A DNA stretch of 30,316 bases from an uncultured bacterium (GCA_905215275.1 CAJMPE010000002.1:1-30316); one strand, 5' to 3'. Shown: positions 13,874 through 21,810, counted from the first letter of the stretch. Numbers and translations are program-made. Notes: generated by a model not told the origin, from the letters alone.

Positions 13874-14959
13874 TTACGCAAACAGGCCGTAGATGCTGAT
13901 GTTGGCCTTGGCGTAGAGGCCGTTTGCATACTCGGTCCACTTGGAGCTGGCGCTCGAAGCCTGCGAGGAATACTGCTGATAAGCAGTGTAGTAGGCGGTC
14001 ATGGCCTGCTTATAGGTAGCGCTATCGGCCGTAAAGGCATCGTCGGCAAAGGCCTTAGCGTAAGTGCTGTCGGCATCCTTCCAAGTGCCCTTTGAGCTAT
14101 CCCACTCGTCGCCGGCAAGTTTGATGATGTAGTCGGCGTAGTCCTTGCTCGCGGTCTCCTCGTTGCCGTCAGCAGGCTCGGTCGGGGCGGTCGGCATGCT
14201 TGCGGAGCTATCGCCCACCTTCTTCTTGTAGAGCTTCTGCAATGTTGCGGACTGGCGGACGATCTTCTTGGCCTGATCCTTGGACACGCCATACTGCGTG
14301 GCCATGGTCTTGTAGTCCGAAGTGCCGATGGAATCCTCGGCATACTGCTTCATTTCCTTGGAAGAGACGGTAATGCCCTCGTCCTCGGCAGCGTCCAGCA
14401 GAATCTGGTTGCGCACGTAGGACAGGATTACGTCGGCAGACGGAGCGGTGTAGTTGCCGTCGTTGTCCTTGACGGTGTCGAGGCTGTACTGGCTCTCGAT
14501 GGCCTCGCGCGCGGTGATGTCGCTCTTCTTGCCGTTGTAGCTATAGCTTGCCACGGTCGAATCGAGCTGGTCCTCGGTCAGGGTCGCCGAGCCGACTCCC
14601 TTGCCGCCAAAGCCGCCATTGCCGATAAAGAAGCCGACCACAGCGGCAATCACGACGGCGACCACAAAGGCGGCAATCATCGTCTTCTTGTGCTTGCAAG
14701 CGTGGTCGTCCACATCGGAGTCGTCGTCCTCGTCCTGCTCCTCGGGCATGAGGTTCTCGTCGGCGGCGTCCGCGGCGATCTTTGCCTCCAGGCGAGCGTC
14801 CTCCTCCTCGGCCGTCGTACCGGCGGCAATATGTTCGGCAGACGTACCGGAGACCAGGTCGATCTTCTCGGCCTCGTCACCGTCGGGACCTTCGCCGCGC
14901 TCGATGATCTGGATGCCGTCGATCTCGTCCTTCTCGTCCTTCTTTTGAATCAGACCCAT
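13874..14959 (-). CDS. membrane-anchored SurA-N-like (foldase-type) protein
   Basis: A 361-residue protein. An acidic cytoplasmic N-terminus (about 1-90, rich in Asp/Glu) precedes one transmembrane helix at 94-113 (MIAAFVVAVVIAAVVGFFIG). An extracytoplasmic part follows, with a SurA-N/PpiC-type helical region (about 130-250) showing DITAREAIESQYS, ILSYVRNQILLDAAEDEGI and VSSKEMKQYAEDSI. No parvulin PPIase domain is visible; the C-terminal 90 residues are Ser/Ala/Tyr-rich and helical. It therefore resembles the chaperone half of SurA/PrsA without the isomerase. ATG 14957-14959 follows AAGGAG. A role in folding secreted proteins is inferred. Its large acidic cytosolic segment is unusual for a foldase. 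Confidence 0.85.
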   Translation of the reverse strand: MGLIQKKDEKDEIDGIQIIERGEGPDGDEAEKIDLVSGTSAEHIAAGTTAEEEDARLEAKIAADAADENLMPEEQDEDDDSDVDDHACKHKKTMIAAFVVAVVIAAVVGFFIGNGGFGGKGVGSATLTEDQLDSTVASYSYNGKKSDITAREAIESQYSLDTVKDNDGNYTAPSADVILSYVRNQILLDAAEDEGITVSSKEMKQYAEDSIGTSDYKTMATQYGVSKDQAKKIVRQSATLQKLYKKKVGDSSASMPTAPTEPADGNEETASKDYADYIIKLAGDEWDSSKGTWKDADSTYAKAFADDAFTADSATYKQAMTAYYTAYQQYSSQASSASSKWTEYANGLYAKANISIYGLFA

Positions 14960-14997
14960 AGTCAGCTACTCCTTATTGGGAACACAATCCCTCATAG

Positions 14998-15026
14998 AAT
15001 ACGCCCGACGAGGCGCCGGGCGTATT
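14998..15026 (-). terminator. hairpin downstream of isocitrate dehydrogenase
   Basis: AATACGCCCG (14998-15007) and CGGGCGTATT (15017-15026) are perfect reverse complements. The stem has AT base pairs at its foot but no long U-tract, so termination may be partial. It sits between the dehydrogenase stop (15086) and the next gene on the same strand. Confidence 0.6.
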
Positions 15027-15085
15027 GATTCTTAGGTTATACGCAAACACTTAAGTACTATTTAGGCATTTGCAGTCTGCATGTC

Positions 15086-16171
15086 TTAGGCCAGGTGCTC
15101 AATAACGGCATCGGCGAAGGCTTGCGTACCCACCGCACCCTCGACGGAGCCGGTCTGGACACGACGTACGTCGCCGGTAACCTGCTTACCCTCGTCGAGC
15201 GTGGCGGACACGGCAGCGCGAATGCGATTGGCCGCATCGTTCTCGCCCAGATGATCGAGCATCATAGCCGCAGACAGAATCTCGGCCGTGGGGTTGGCGA
15301 TATCCTGGCCCGCGATATCGGGCGCGGAGCCGTGCGTCGCCTCGAAGATGGCGCAGTCGGCACCGATGTTGGAGCCGGGGGCCATGCCCAGGCCACCCAC
15401 CAGGCCAGCGCACAGGTCGCTGACGATATCGCCGTACAGGTTGGGCAGCACCAGGACATCGAAGTCGTTGGGGTTCTGGACCAGGCCCATGCAGGTGGCG
15501 TCGACGATCCTGTCGTTGAACTCGATATCGGGATAGTTGGCGGCCACCTCGCGCGCCACGCGCAGGAACAGGCCGTCGGTCGCCTTCATGATGTTGGCCT
15601 TGTGCACGGCCGTCACCTTTTTGCGGCCGCAGCGGCGGGCATACTCAAAGGCATACTCCACAATGCGGCGACTCTTGGCGATAGAGATCGGCTTGATCGA
15701 GATCGCGGAATCGGCGGCGAAGGTCTTTTGGCCCGAACGCTCGACAAGCTGCGAGAGCTCCTCGACCTCGGCAGCGCCCTCATCGAACTCGATGCCAGCG
15801 TAGAGGTCCTCGGTGTTCTCGCGCACGATAACCAGATCGACGTCGCGGAAGCGCGAGCCGTCGCCCGGCTGCGACAGGCAGGGGCGCACGCAGGCGTACA
15901 GGTCGAAGTGCTTGCGCAGGGCCACGTTGACGCTGCGGAAACCCGTACCGACCGGCGTGGTGATGGGGCCCTTGATGGCAACCTTGGTCTCGGCGACCGC
16001 ATCGAGCACGTGCCGGGGCAACGGCGTGCCAAACTCGTCCATGACGCCGGCACCGGCCTCCTGGACGTTCCAGTTGATCTGGACACCGGTGGCCTCGACC
16101 ACGCGGCGCATGGCCTGCGTAATCTCGGGACCGATACCGTCACCGGGGATCAGGACTACATCGTGCGCCAT
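15086..16171 (-). CDS. NAD-type isocitrate dehydrogenase (isocitrate/isopropylmalate family)
   Basis: A 361-residue beta-decarboxylating dehydrogenase. It begins VVLIPGDGIGPEITQAM. Substrate residues appear in FRSVNVALRKHFDLYACVRP (about 79-98), split across the Ser and Arg positions of the isocitrate pocket. IVRENTEDLYAGIE (about 114-127), the Lys of VTAVHKANIM and the Asp cluster of NLYGDIVSDL are also seen. The cofactor loop ATHGSAPDIAGQDIANPTA is of the NAD type. SVN in the pocket and the RENTEDLYAG motif favour isocitrate over 3-isopropylmalate (LeuB), and no leu genes adjoin. It would supply 2-oxoglutarate. It is 6 bases from the HEAT-like gene, whose last codons contain its GAGGAG ribosome site. 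Confidence 0.9.
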   Translation of the reverse strand: MAHDVVLIPGDGIGPEITQAMRRVVEATGVQINWNVQEAGAGVMDEFGTPLPRHVLDAVAETKVAIKGPITTPVGTGFRSVNVALRKHFDLYACVRPCLSQPGDGSRFRDVDLVIVRENTEDLYAGIEFDEGAAEVEELSQLVERSGQKTFAADSAISIKPISIAKSRRIVEYAFEYARRCGRKKVTAVHKANIMKATDGLFLRVAREVAANYPDIEFNDRIVDATCMGLVQNPNDFDVLVLPNLYGDIVSDLCAGLVGGLGMAPGSNIGADCAIFEATHGSAPDIAGQDIANPTAEILSAAMMLDHLGENDAANRIRAAVSATLDEGKQVTGDVRRVQTGSVEGAVGTQAFADAVIEHLA

Positions 16172-16177
16172 AATCTG

Positions 16178-16876
16178 TTACTCCTCGTCTTCGGCGTCGT
16201 CAGATTTTTTAACGCTAGCACGCTTCTTCTTTTTGGAGAGATCCAGGCCAAAACGTTTAACAAGCATTTCGCAAATCTCGCTCGAACGGGCCTTGAGATA
16301 GCTGCCCTTGCCGTTCTCGGCGTCGAACTTAAGGCGCAGCGCGAGCTTCTCGGCAACCTCGGCATCGATCTCGCCCTGGCCAAACTCGTACAGGCAACCG
16401 AGCATATCGCGATACTCAAGGTCGCCGTGGTAGCACTGGATGGCCTCATCCAGAATCGGCCAAGCCTCGCGCGAACGCTCGACGCCCGTAGCTCCCCACA
16501 CGCACAGCAGGTGGAAGGCGGCGTAGCGCAGCGTGGACGAAATCTCGTCGAACAGCGCGGTCTCGGCACCCTCAAAGGCATCGCCCAGCTGCTCGGGGCA
16601 GGTGGTAGCGAGCGCCGTCAGGGCATCGAGGGCCTCCCAGCGGGTCTGCGCCTCGGGGCGGTCGAGCGCCTCGATCAGCGCGGGCACGCAGGGCACGACG
16701 CGCTGCGGGTCGCGCTCGGCCAGCAGATGCAGCACGCGGGCGGCAAACTGGCGGATGCGGCGCGTGGGGCAGCCGAGCTCCTTGACCAGACGGTCGACGG
16801 CGTTCTCGTTCTCCTCTGCCAGCTGAAGCTGTGCCAGCTCCTCGTCGGTGAGCTGTTCTTCCTTGTTTTCTGCCAT
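16178..16876 (-). CDS. HEAT-repeat-like helical protein
   Basis: A 232-residue protein with no catalytic motif. Paired helices with HEAT character run from about 25 to 195, for example RRIRQFAARVLHLLAERDP, then VVPCVPALIEALDRPEAQTR and WEALDALTALATTCPEQ. They are flanked by an acidic N-terminus and a Lys-rich C-terminus (KKKKRASVKKSDDAEDEE). Such proteins usually act as scaffolds or binding adaptors. It is co-transcribed with the isocitrate dehydrogenase (6-base gap) and the small membrane protein (15-base gap). ATG 16874-16876 has AGAGG upstream. The ligand is not known. Confidence 0.8.
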   Translation of the reverse strand: MAENKEEQLTDEELAQLQLAEENENAVDRLVKELGCPTRRIRQFAARVLHLLAERDPQRVVPCVPALIEALDRPEAQTRWEALDALTALATTCPEQLGDAFEGAETALFDEISSTLRYAAFHLLCVWGATGVERSREAWPILDEAIQCYHGDLEYRDMLGCLYEFGQGEIDAEVAEKLALRLKFDAENGKGSYLKARSSEICEMLVKRFGLDLSKKKKRASVKKSDDAEDEE

Positions 16877-16891
16877 AGTTACCTCTTCTTA

Positions 16892-17320
16892 CTATTTCTT
16901 AGCGTGCTTGCCAGCACCCTTGCTGTCATCGGTGACCGAGATGAGCTGTCGGTCGGCTGCACCATTGTGACGCGCACGGCGACGCTCCTCGGCGTCGCCC
17001 GCGTCGGCGGCGGCGCGGTGAGCCTTGTTTACGTTAAAGACCTCGTCGTGCTTGCGCCATGGACCGACGGACTCGCCAAAGCTCATCTTAAGGCCGGCGA
17101 TAAAGCCGCCGAGCCAGCCGATCGGCGCAAACTGCACCAGCGGGAACAGCGAAAACACCCAGGTCAGTAGGACAACCGCTGCCGCACCTGCAAAATTGGC
17201 AATCCAGTAGTCGCGCTTGGTGATCACACGCTTTTCGCAGGCCCACTGGCCGCACAAAAAGCCAATGTAGATCGCAAAGATAAAGAGCACCAGCGCTAGT
17301 ACCACGAACGTCCAGCTCAT
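16892..17320 (-). CDS. small membrane protein of unknown function
   Basis: A 142-residue protein with hydrophobic segments at about 3-22, 39-60 and 65-80. A hydrophilic, basic C-terminal tail of about 60 residues (KAHRAAADAGDAEERRRAR and a final GAGKHAKK) follows. I do not recognise the family. ATG 17318-17320 is preferred over upstream starts because GGGGAG lies before it and the first helix starts immediately. It begins 5 bases after the stop of the dehydrogenase with the Cys/His tail, so the two are translationally linked. That makes an association of the pair at the membrane plausible but unproven. Confidence 0.78.
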   Translation of the reverse strand: MSWTFVVLALVLFIFAIYIGFLCGQWACEKRVITKRDYWIANFAGAAAVVLLTWVFSLFPLVQFAPIGWLGGFIAGLKMSFGESVGPWRKHDEVFNVNKAHRAAADAGDAEERRRARHNGAADRQLISVTDDSKGAGKHAKK

Positions 17321-17325
17321 GGGCG

Positions 17326-18405
17326 CTACTCCCCGTGATGGTGGCCGCAGCAGCACTCGTGGCCGTCGTCATGGCCGCGGCCGCCGCAGCACTCGTGATC
17401 CTCGCCATGGTGGTGGCCGCAACCGCACTCGTGGTCGTCGCCGTGCTCGCCGCAACCGCAGCCTTCCTCGTGAGCACCATGCTCCTCGGGACGATACTGC
17501 GACCAGTCCAGACCGGCGGCGATGGCGTCGGCCTCCTCCTTGTAGAGGACCGTGATGGCCTGGGTGCCCAGCTTGGCGCCGCCAATGGCGTCGAGCATGT
17601 CGTAGAGCGTAAAGGCCACGTCGGCGCCGGGCAGCGCAAGCTCGCGATCGTCGGCATAGGCGAGCGCCAAGCGCAGGTCCTTGATGAAGTGCTCAACCAT
17701 AAAGCCGGGCTTGTAGTCGCCGTCGAGTGCCTTGGGCGCCAGGCTCTCCATGGCGCCGGACTTGCCGGTACCGCCCAGGATCATCTGGCGGGTCTTCTCC
17801 AGGTCAAGGCCGCTCAGCTCGGCAAATGCCATGGCGTCTGCCATGCCGACCATGCAGGCGCCCAGCGACACCTGGTTGGCGAGCTTGGCAGCCTGACCCT
17901 TGCCGGCGCCATCGAAGCAGCAGATGTTTGCCGCGAAGGTGGCAAGGATGTCGCGGACCGGCGCGATGTCGTTCTCGGTAGCGCCCACGATAGCCGTGAG
18001 CGTGCCGGCGATAGCACCCGACTCGCCGCCGGTGACGGGGCAGTCAAACGCCATGCGACCAGAAACCTGGGCGGCCTCGGCAATGTCGCGCGCCAGCTCG
18101 GGCGAGCTCGTGGTAAGGTCGATCAGGACCGCACCGGGCTTAGTGCACGCGAGCAGACCGTCGCCCGCCAGGTAGAGCTCCTCGACCTCGGAGGGATAAC
18201 CCACCATGGTAAAGACGACATCGGCGTTAGCCACGGCATCGGCCGGCGTATCGGCCCAGGCGGCACCGCGCTCGATAAGCGCGGCAGCCTTGGACTTGGT
18301 GCGGTTGTTGACCGTGACGGGATAGCCGGCATCCAGGATGTGGCCGGCGATAGGGGCACCCATGATTCCGGTGCCGATAAATGCGACGGAGAGCTTGTTT
18401 GCCAT
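17326..18405 (-). CDS. 3-hydroxyisobutyrate dehydrogenase-family oxidoreductase with Cys/His-rich C-terminal tail
   Basis: A 359-residue NAD(P)-dependent beta-hydroxyacid dehydrogenase. The Rossmann loop FIGTGIMGAPIAGHIL is at residues 9-24, the substrate loop DCPVTGGESGAIAGTL at 121-136, and GKGQAAKLANQ supplies the catalytic Lys174. The usual family length is about 290-300. Here the enzyme ends near residue 306 and a 53-residue tail follows with 9 Cys and 13 His. Its repeated unit is D-x-HEC-x-CGHHHGE (copies DDHECGCGHHHGE and DGHECCCGHHHGE). The tail looks like a metal-binding or metal-storage segment (Zn, Ni, Cu or Fe). Likely substrates are hydroxyisobutyrate, tartronate semialdehyde or a related 3-hydroxyacid; the motifs do not choose. 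It is the first gene of a four-gene operon, with AGGAAAGG before the ATG. Confidence 0.92.
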   Translation of the reverse strand: MANKLSVAFIGTGIMGAPIAGHILDAGYPVTVNNRTKSKAAALIERGAAWADTPADAVANADVVFTMVGYPSEVEELYLAGDGLLACTKPGAVLIDLTTSSPELARDIAEAAQVSGRMAFDCPVTGGESGAIAGTLTAIVGATENDIAPVRDILATFAANICCFDGAGKGQAAKLANQVSLGACMVGMADAMAFAELSGLDLEKTRQMILGGTGKSGAMESLAPKALDGDYKPGFMVEHFIKDLRLALAYADDRELALPGADVAFTLYDMLDAIGGAKLGTQAITVLYKEEADAIAAGLDWSQYRPEEHGAHEEGCGCGEHGDDHECGCGHHHGEDHECCGGRGHDDGHECCCGHHHGE

Positions 18406-18503
18406 GAAACCTTTCCTTTTGGGTTGGGTGTTGTTACCAGGGTGAATACTCGGTGCCAGCGTTTCGGCCGTGACTTGAGGGCACTTGCAGCCGCAGCGCC
18501 TGT

Positions 18504-19457
18504 CTACTCACCACGCACGCGGCGCGCGATGCGGTCGGAAAGCGAGGCTTTCTCGGCACGGTTCTTGCCCCAAAACGCGCAAGCCACCATGCCGGGGCCC
18601 ACGTGCGAGCCGATGGTGGGACCGACGGAACTACGGATGATGGTGACGTCGGCGCAGCCTTCCTCCTTGCGGATGGCGGCCTCGAGCCAGTCGCCGTCCT
18701 TCTCGGCATCGGCCGTCATGATGGCGATGGGCATAGTGCGGTCGGGCACGTAGTTCTCGCGGAACGACTTGAGGATGGACTTGAGCGCCTTCTTGCGGCC
18801 GCGGTTGACGCCGATCAGCGACAGCGAGCCGGCAAGGTCGTAGGAGAGCTCGGGCTTGACATCGAGCTTTGCCGTGAGCTGCGCCGCCGCGGGCGGAATG
18901 CGGCCACCGGCAGCCAGTGCGTCGAAGCTCTCGAGCGTAAAGTAGCCGTGGACGTAGGTCTTTGCCTCGTTTGCCCAATCGACCAGCTGCTTGGCGGTCA
19001 GTCCCGCCGAGCGCTGGCGCACGGCCTCGAGCGCCAAGAGCGCGCCGGTCGCGCAGGGTAGAGCGTTGTCGACCACGTAGAGCTCAAAGTTGGGATACTC
19101 GGCGCGCACGGCGTCCGCCGCCTGGCACGCGGAGTTGTAGCTCGACGACAGCGCCGAGGTAAAGCACAGGTAGACCGTGGGCGTGCCCTCTTTGGCGCAC
19201 TCGGTAAAGAACTCGATATAGCGACCGAGCGACACGGCGGAGGTAGACACGCGAGCGCCGGCGCGCATGCGGTCGTAGAACTCCTTAGGACTCATGCTCG
19301 ACCAGATATCGTCCGTGCGCTCCTCGCCATCGATAATGAAGGGGAAACCCAGGATATCGACATCGAGGTTCGCGGCGACCTCGGGGCTAAAGTCGCAGCA
19401 GGTATCGACGACGATGCGGCAGCGGTCAGAATGGCCGGTAGATGCAGCCTTGTCCAT
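18504..19457 (-). CDS. DegV family fatty-acid-binding protein
   Basis: A 317-residue protein of the DegV (EDD) fold, the family that includes FakB, the fatty-acid carrier for the kinase FakA. IVVDTCCDFSPEVA opens the first domain. STSAVSLGRY (71-80) and FTSALSSSYNSA (99-110) form the expected lipid-carboxylate site. The second domain includes LAAGGRIPPAAA and VNRGRKKALKSIL, and SHVGPGMVACAF closes it. The length is slightly above the usual 280. ATG 19455-19457 has AAGGAG eight bases upstream. The upstream HPF terminator ends only about 5 bases before that site. It may therefore be expressed by read-through, or from a promoter embedded in the terminator. Confidence 0.94.
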   Translation of the reverse strand: MDKAASTGHSDRCRIVVDTCCDFSPEVAANLDVDILGFPFIIDGEERTDDIWSSMSPKEFYDRMRAGARVSTSAVSLGRYIEFFTECAKEGTPTVYLCFTSALSSSYNSACQAADAVRAEYPNFELYVVDNALPCATGALLALEAVRQRSAGLTAKQLVDWANEAKTYVHGYFTLESFDALAAGGRIPPAAAQLTAKLDVKPELSYDLAGSLSLIGVNRGRKKALKSILKSFRENYVPDRTMPIAIMTADAEKDGDWLEAAIRKEEGCADVTIIRSSVGPTIGSHVGPGMVACAFWGKNRAEKASLSDRIARRVRGE

Positions 19458-19475
19458 CAAAGCGACTCCTTACGT

Positions 19476-19508
19476 AAAAAAGGCGACCACCCGCATGGGA
19501 TGGCCGCC
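19476..19508 (-). terminator. intrinsic terminator of hpf
   Basis: On the minus strand GGCGGCCATCCC pairs with GGGTGGTCGCC (19482-19508) through an ATGC loop and is followed by six T residues (19476-19481). GTTAAC...GTTAAC lies just before it. Confidence 0.88.
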
Positions 19509-19537
19509 AACCGTTAACTCATGCAAGTTAACGTATT

Positions 19538-20122
19538 TTACTCGTCAAGTGTTTCGATGCGGGGCTTGATGATGCCATATCCACCATTCTTACGGTGATA
19601 CACCACATTGATGAGGCCAGTCGTCGCGTTCTCGAACACGTAGAAGTCGTGGCCGAGCAGATCGGTCTGCACCAGTGCCTGCTCCTCAGTCATCGGGGTG
19701 ACATCGATGACCTTCTCGCGGACGAGCAGGTCGTCCTCCTCCTCGGGCAGCAGCAGGTCGGCCAGATCCTCGACGCGCTCGACCGGTGCGACATCCGCCG
19801 CGCTGGCACCGCCCTGGCGGTTGTCCACGACCTTGGTCTTGAACTTGCGCAGCTGGCGGGTGACCTTATCGGCGGAGAGGTCGATGGCGGCGTACATATC
19901 TGCACCGTGCTCGGCAACGCGAATCACCGAACCGCGGGCACGAACCGTAACCTCGACGATTGCCGGGTTGGGGTTCGAGGGGTTCTTCTCATAGCGAAGA
20001 ACGACGTCGACTGTCATGGGCTCGATATCGAAAACCTTGAGCGCCTCGCCGATCTTCTCATCCACATGCGCACGCAGAGCATCGGTTACCGTCGTCTTGC
20101 GTCCAGAAACCTTGATATCCAT
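19538..20122 (-). CDS. hpf: ribosome hibernation-promoting factor, long form
   Basis: A 194-residue factor. The N-terminal S30AE domain (about 1-105) starts MDIKVSGRKTTVTDALR and includes VDVVLRYEKNPSNPN and MYAAIDLSADKVTRQLRKFK. A linker precedes the C-terminal dimerisation domain, with VIDVTPMTEEQALVQTDLLG, HDFYVFENATTGLINVVYHR and GGYGIIKPR. Long-form HPF dimerises 70S ribosomes into 100S particles in stationary phase. ATG 20120-20122 with TTGGAG is preferred over upstream in-frame codons because the conserved N-terminus starts there. It has its own terminator and probably its own promoter in 20123-20340, where no other gene is convincing. Confidence 0.96.
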   Translation of the reverse strand: MDIKVSGRKTTVTDALRAHVDEKIGEALKVFDIEPMTVDVVLRYEKNPSNPNPAIVEVTVRARGSVIRVAEHGADMYAAIDLSADKVTRQLRKFKTKVVDNRQGGASAADVAPVERVEDLADLLLPEEEDDLLVREKVIDVTPMTEEQALVQTDLLGHDFYVFENATTGLINVVYHRKNGGYGIIKPRIETLDE

Positions 20123-20339
20123 ACGTGGCTCCAATCTGCCTCGGGGACTTACTGTACTGGCTATGTACCCATTGCCGTGCATTTAATCACGCGGATTCCC
20201 AAAGACCCGAATAACGACTGCTTGATACCGCATACCGAAGTCTCGCACTTTTCTGTGGCAAAGTGCGCTATGGGAGGGCGACGGCGACTTTGGTTTTGCA
20301 CCTAAAAAATGTCCTTGAACTGCTGGTTTTCTGGAAACG

Positions 20340-20373
20340 AAAAAGCCGGGCTCCCCTGTTGACAAAGCCCGGC
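20340..20373 (-). terminator. intrinsic terminator of the solute-binding protein gene
   Basis: GCCGGGCT (20345-20352) pairs with AGCCCGGC (20366-20373); the minus strand then reads TTTTTCG. It lies 67 bases after the stop at 20440, with a second hairpin in between. Confidence 0.85.
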
Positions 20374-20396
20374 AATGCGTGTTGAAACTGTGAAGA

Positions 20397-20425
20397 GGCG
20401 TCTCTCCTAGCGCATAGGAGACGCC
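20397..20425 (-). terminator. second hairpin downstream of the solute-binding protein gene
   Basis: GGCGTCTCTCCTA (20397-20409) pairs with TAGGAGACGCC (20415-20425) with a 2-base bulge and a GCGCA loop. It has no T-tract. It may protect the transcript end or assist the terminator 24 bases further on. Confidence 0.5.
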
Positions 20426-20439
20426 ACCCCTAGCAATAA

Positions 20440-21450
20440 CTAGCTATTGAGCTTGTTAATGTCGTCGTCGGTGATAGCGCCCTCCTGGCTGGACGATTTA
20501 TCCTCGGAGGTTGCACCCTCGCTGTTCGAATCGGAGGATGCGGACTCGCTGGATCCGGTGTCGGTCGACTGTACGTCGGCGCCCGAGACCGTCTTGGTGG
20601 TGAGGTCATAGGGCATCGTGCCGTACCAGACGGAGTGGACCGCCTCGAGCGTGCCATCGACCGTGATACCGTCGAGGGCATCGCTCACGGCACGGCATAG
20701 CTCATCGTTGGCCGCGAGGCCCGCGACGCCGAGCGTCGAGGGCGTCTCGAGCGCGCCGACGTAAGAGATCTGGCTCATCAGGCGCGCAAGGTAGCCGCCG
20801 GCCGTGGAGTCGCAAATCACGTAGTCGATCTCGCCGGACTCGAGCGCCTCAAAGCACTCGTTGATGTTGGAGAAGGTCTTTTGGTTGGCCGTAATGCTCT
20901 GCTTGGCAAGTGCTTCCTGCGAGGCCGAGGAGGTCTGAACGCCCAGGGTAGCGGCGTTAAGCGTTTCGGTAGAAACGCTCAGCGACTCGCCGTCGCTCGT
21001 CTTTCCGAACACTGCCGCAGCGTCGTACAGGCAAGTACCAAGCGTGCTGATGTCACCATCCGTGGAATTGATGTCACCAATGAAGATGTCGGCCTTTTTG
21101 TCGCCAAGCGCGGAATCGGCCGAGGACGCATCGACGAAAGCAACCTTAAGGCCCATACGGCTTGCAAGGGCGCGGGCAGCGTCGACCGCGTAGCCCGTGA
21201 GGTTACCATCGGCGCCCTGCATGGCCTGCGGGGCATCGGAGGTATCGAGGGCAACCGTCAGGGTGCCGGGAGTGACCAGGGCATCATCCGACACCGTCGG
21301 CGTGACGGTCTCGCGCTCGATCTGGTCAATCGTGGGTGTCGTGAACGTGGACAGTGGGTTGAACGCGCATCCGCTCAAACCCAATACGGCAATGACCGCC
21401 GCGGTCCCAGCGCCTAACCGAGCCGCGTGCATCAAGCTGCCCCTCACCAT
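20440..21450 (-). CDS. extracellular solute-binding lipoprotein (family 3, amino-acid type)
   Basis: A 336-residue lipoprotein. The signal peptide ends in the lipobox LSGC at residues 25-28 (Cys28 is lipidated). The mature part has the family-3 binding fold: TPGTLTVALDTSDAPQAM, LTGYAVDAARALASRMGLKV (Asp in GYAVDAA) and YVICDSTAGGYLARLMS. A low-complexity Ser/Asp/Glu tail (about 295-336) ends the protein. ATG 21448-21450 starts MVRGSLMHAAR. The internal ATG at 21430-21432 has a better GAGGGG site and is a strong alternative. The frame stays open 130 codons upstream. No permease or ATPase gene adjoins, so it is an orphan binding protein or works with a distant transporter. The ligand is unknown. 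Confidence 0.88.
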   Translation of the reverse strand: MVRGSLMHAARLGAGTAAVIAVLGLSGCAFNPLSTFTTPTIDQIERETVTPTVSDDALVTPGTLTVALDTSDAPQAMQGADGNLTGYAVDAARALASRMGLKVAFVDASSADSALGDKKADIFIGDINSTDGDISTLGTCLYDAAAVFGKTSDGESLSVSTETLNAATLGVQTSSASQEALAKQSITANQKTFSNINECFEALESGEIDYVICDSTAGGYLARLMSQISYVGALETPSTLGVAGLAANDELCRAVSDALDGITVDGTLEAVHSVWYGTMPYDLTTKTVSGADVQSTDTGSSESASSDSNSEGATSEDKSSSQEGAITDDDINKLNS

Positions 21451-21781
21451 GTCCACTACCCTGCCTTCTGTGTCGTATACAATCCGTGCGTTGCGCGGAA
21501 TAACGGGTTGTTCCCACCAGCTGACCTGGTATTTGACCCCACACTTGCGCACCGGGGTGTTTGCTCGGGAGGCCATAGCCACCTTCACGACTGGCCCGCT
21601 CGCCCGCGAGGCGGTATTGCCCCAAAGAAAGTAGAACGGACGGTGCGGCTTACATCTAGGACGCGCCATGATCGCGCCGCGCGCACGCGGTCGCTTACGT
21701 GGATCCCTTTGACCGCGTCTGTCTTGGACTAGGATGGACATTTCGTCCGTCCGCAACCACAGCCTGGCAGGAACGTAGCGC
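21451..21781 (-). other. 330-bp leader or unrecognised N-terminal coding extension
   Basis: This stretch separates a good promoter (21782-21810) from the start of the solute-binding lipoprotein. It is open in the same frame, and a possible ATG at 21739-21741 would give MSILVQDRRGQRDPRKR followed by a very basic stretch. The codon bias is weak and no family is recognised. It could be a long structured 5' leader or a small basic protein fused in frame. SRP RNA, RNase P RNA and tmRNA signatures were not found in it. Confidence 0.4.
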
Positions 21782-21810
21782 ATTATAGCTAAGTTCAAGC
21801 TAAAGTTTAA
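21782..21810 (-). promoter_or_regulatory. promoter of the solute-binding protein gene
   Basis: On the minus strand TATAAT (21782-21787) is preceded at 17 bases by TTAAAC (21805-21810). The expected start is near 21775, giving a leader of about 325 bases before the assigned ATG. Confidence 0.65.

Noticed and set aside
15095..17170. A 691-codon plus-strand ORF
   Set aside because: It is antisense to isocitrate dehydrogenase and the HEAT-like gene, which have clear motifs and ribosome sites. High GC in third positions leaves the opposite strand open.
21451..21781. Possible SRP (4.5S) RNA, from the string CCAGGTCAGCTGG with a following GGGAAC
   Set aside because: The diagnostic GGTCAGG...GGAAGGAAGCAGCC core is absent and no matching long stem was found.
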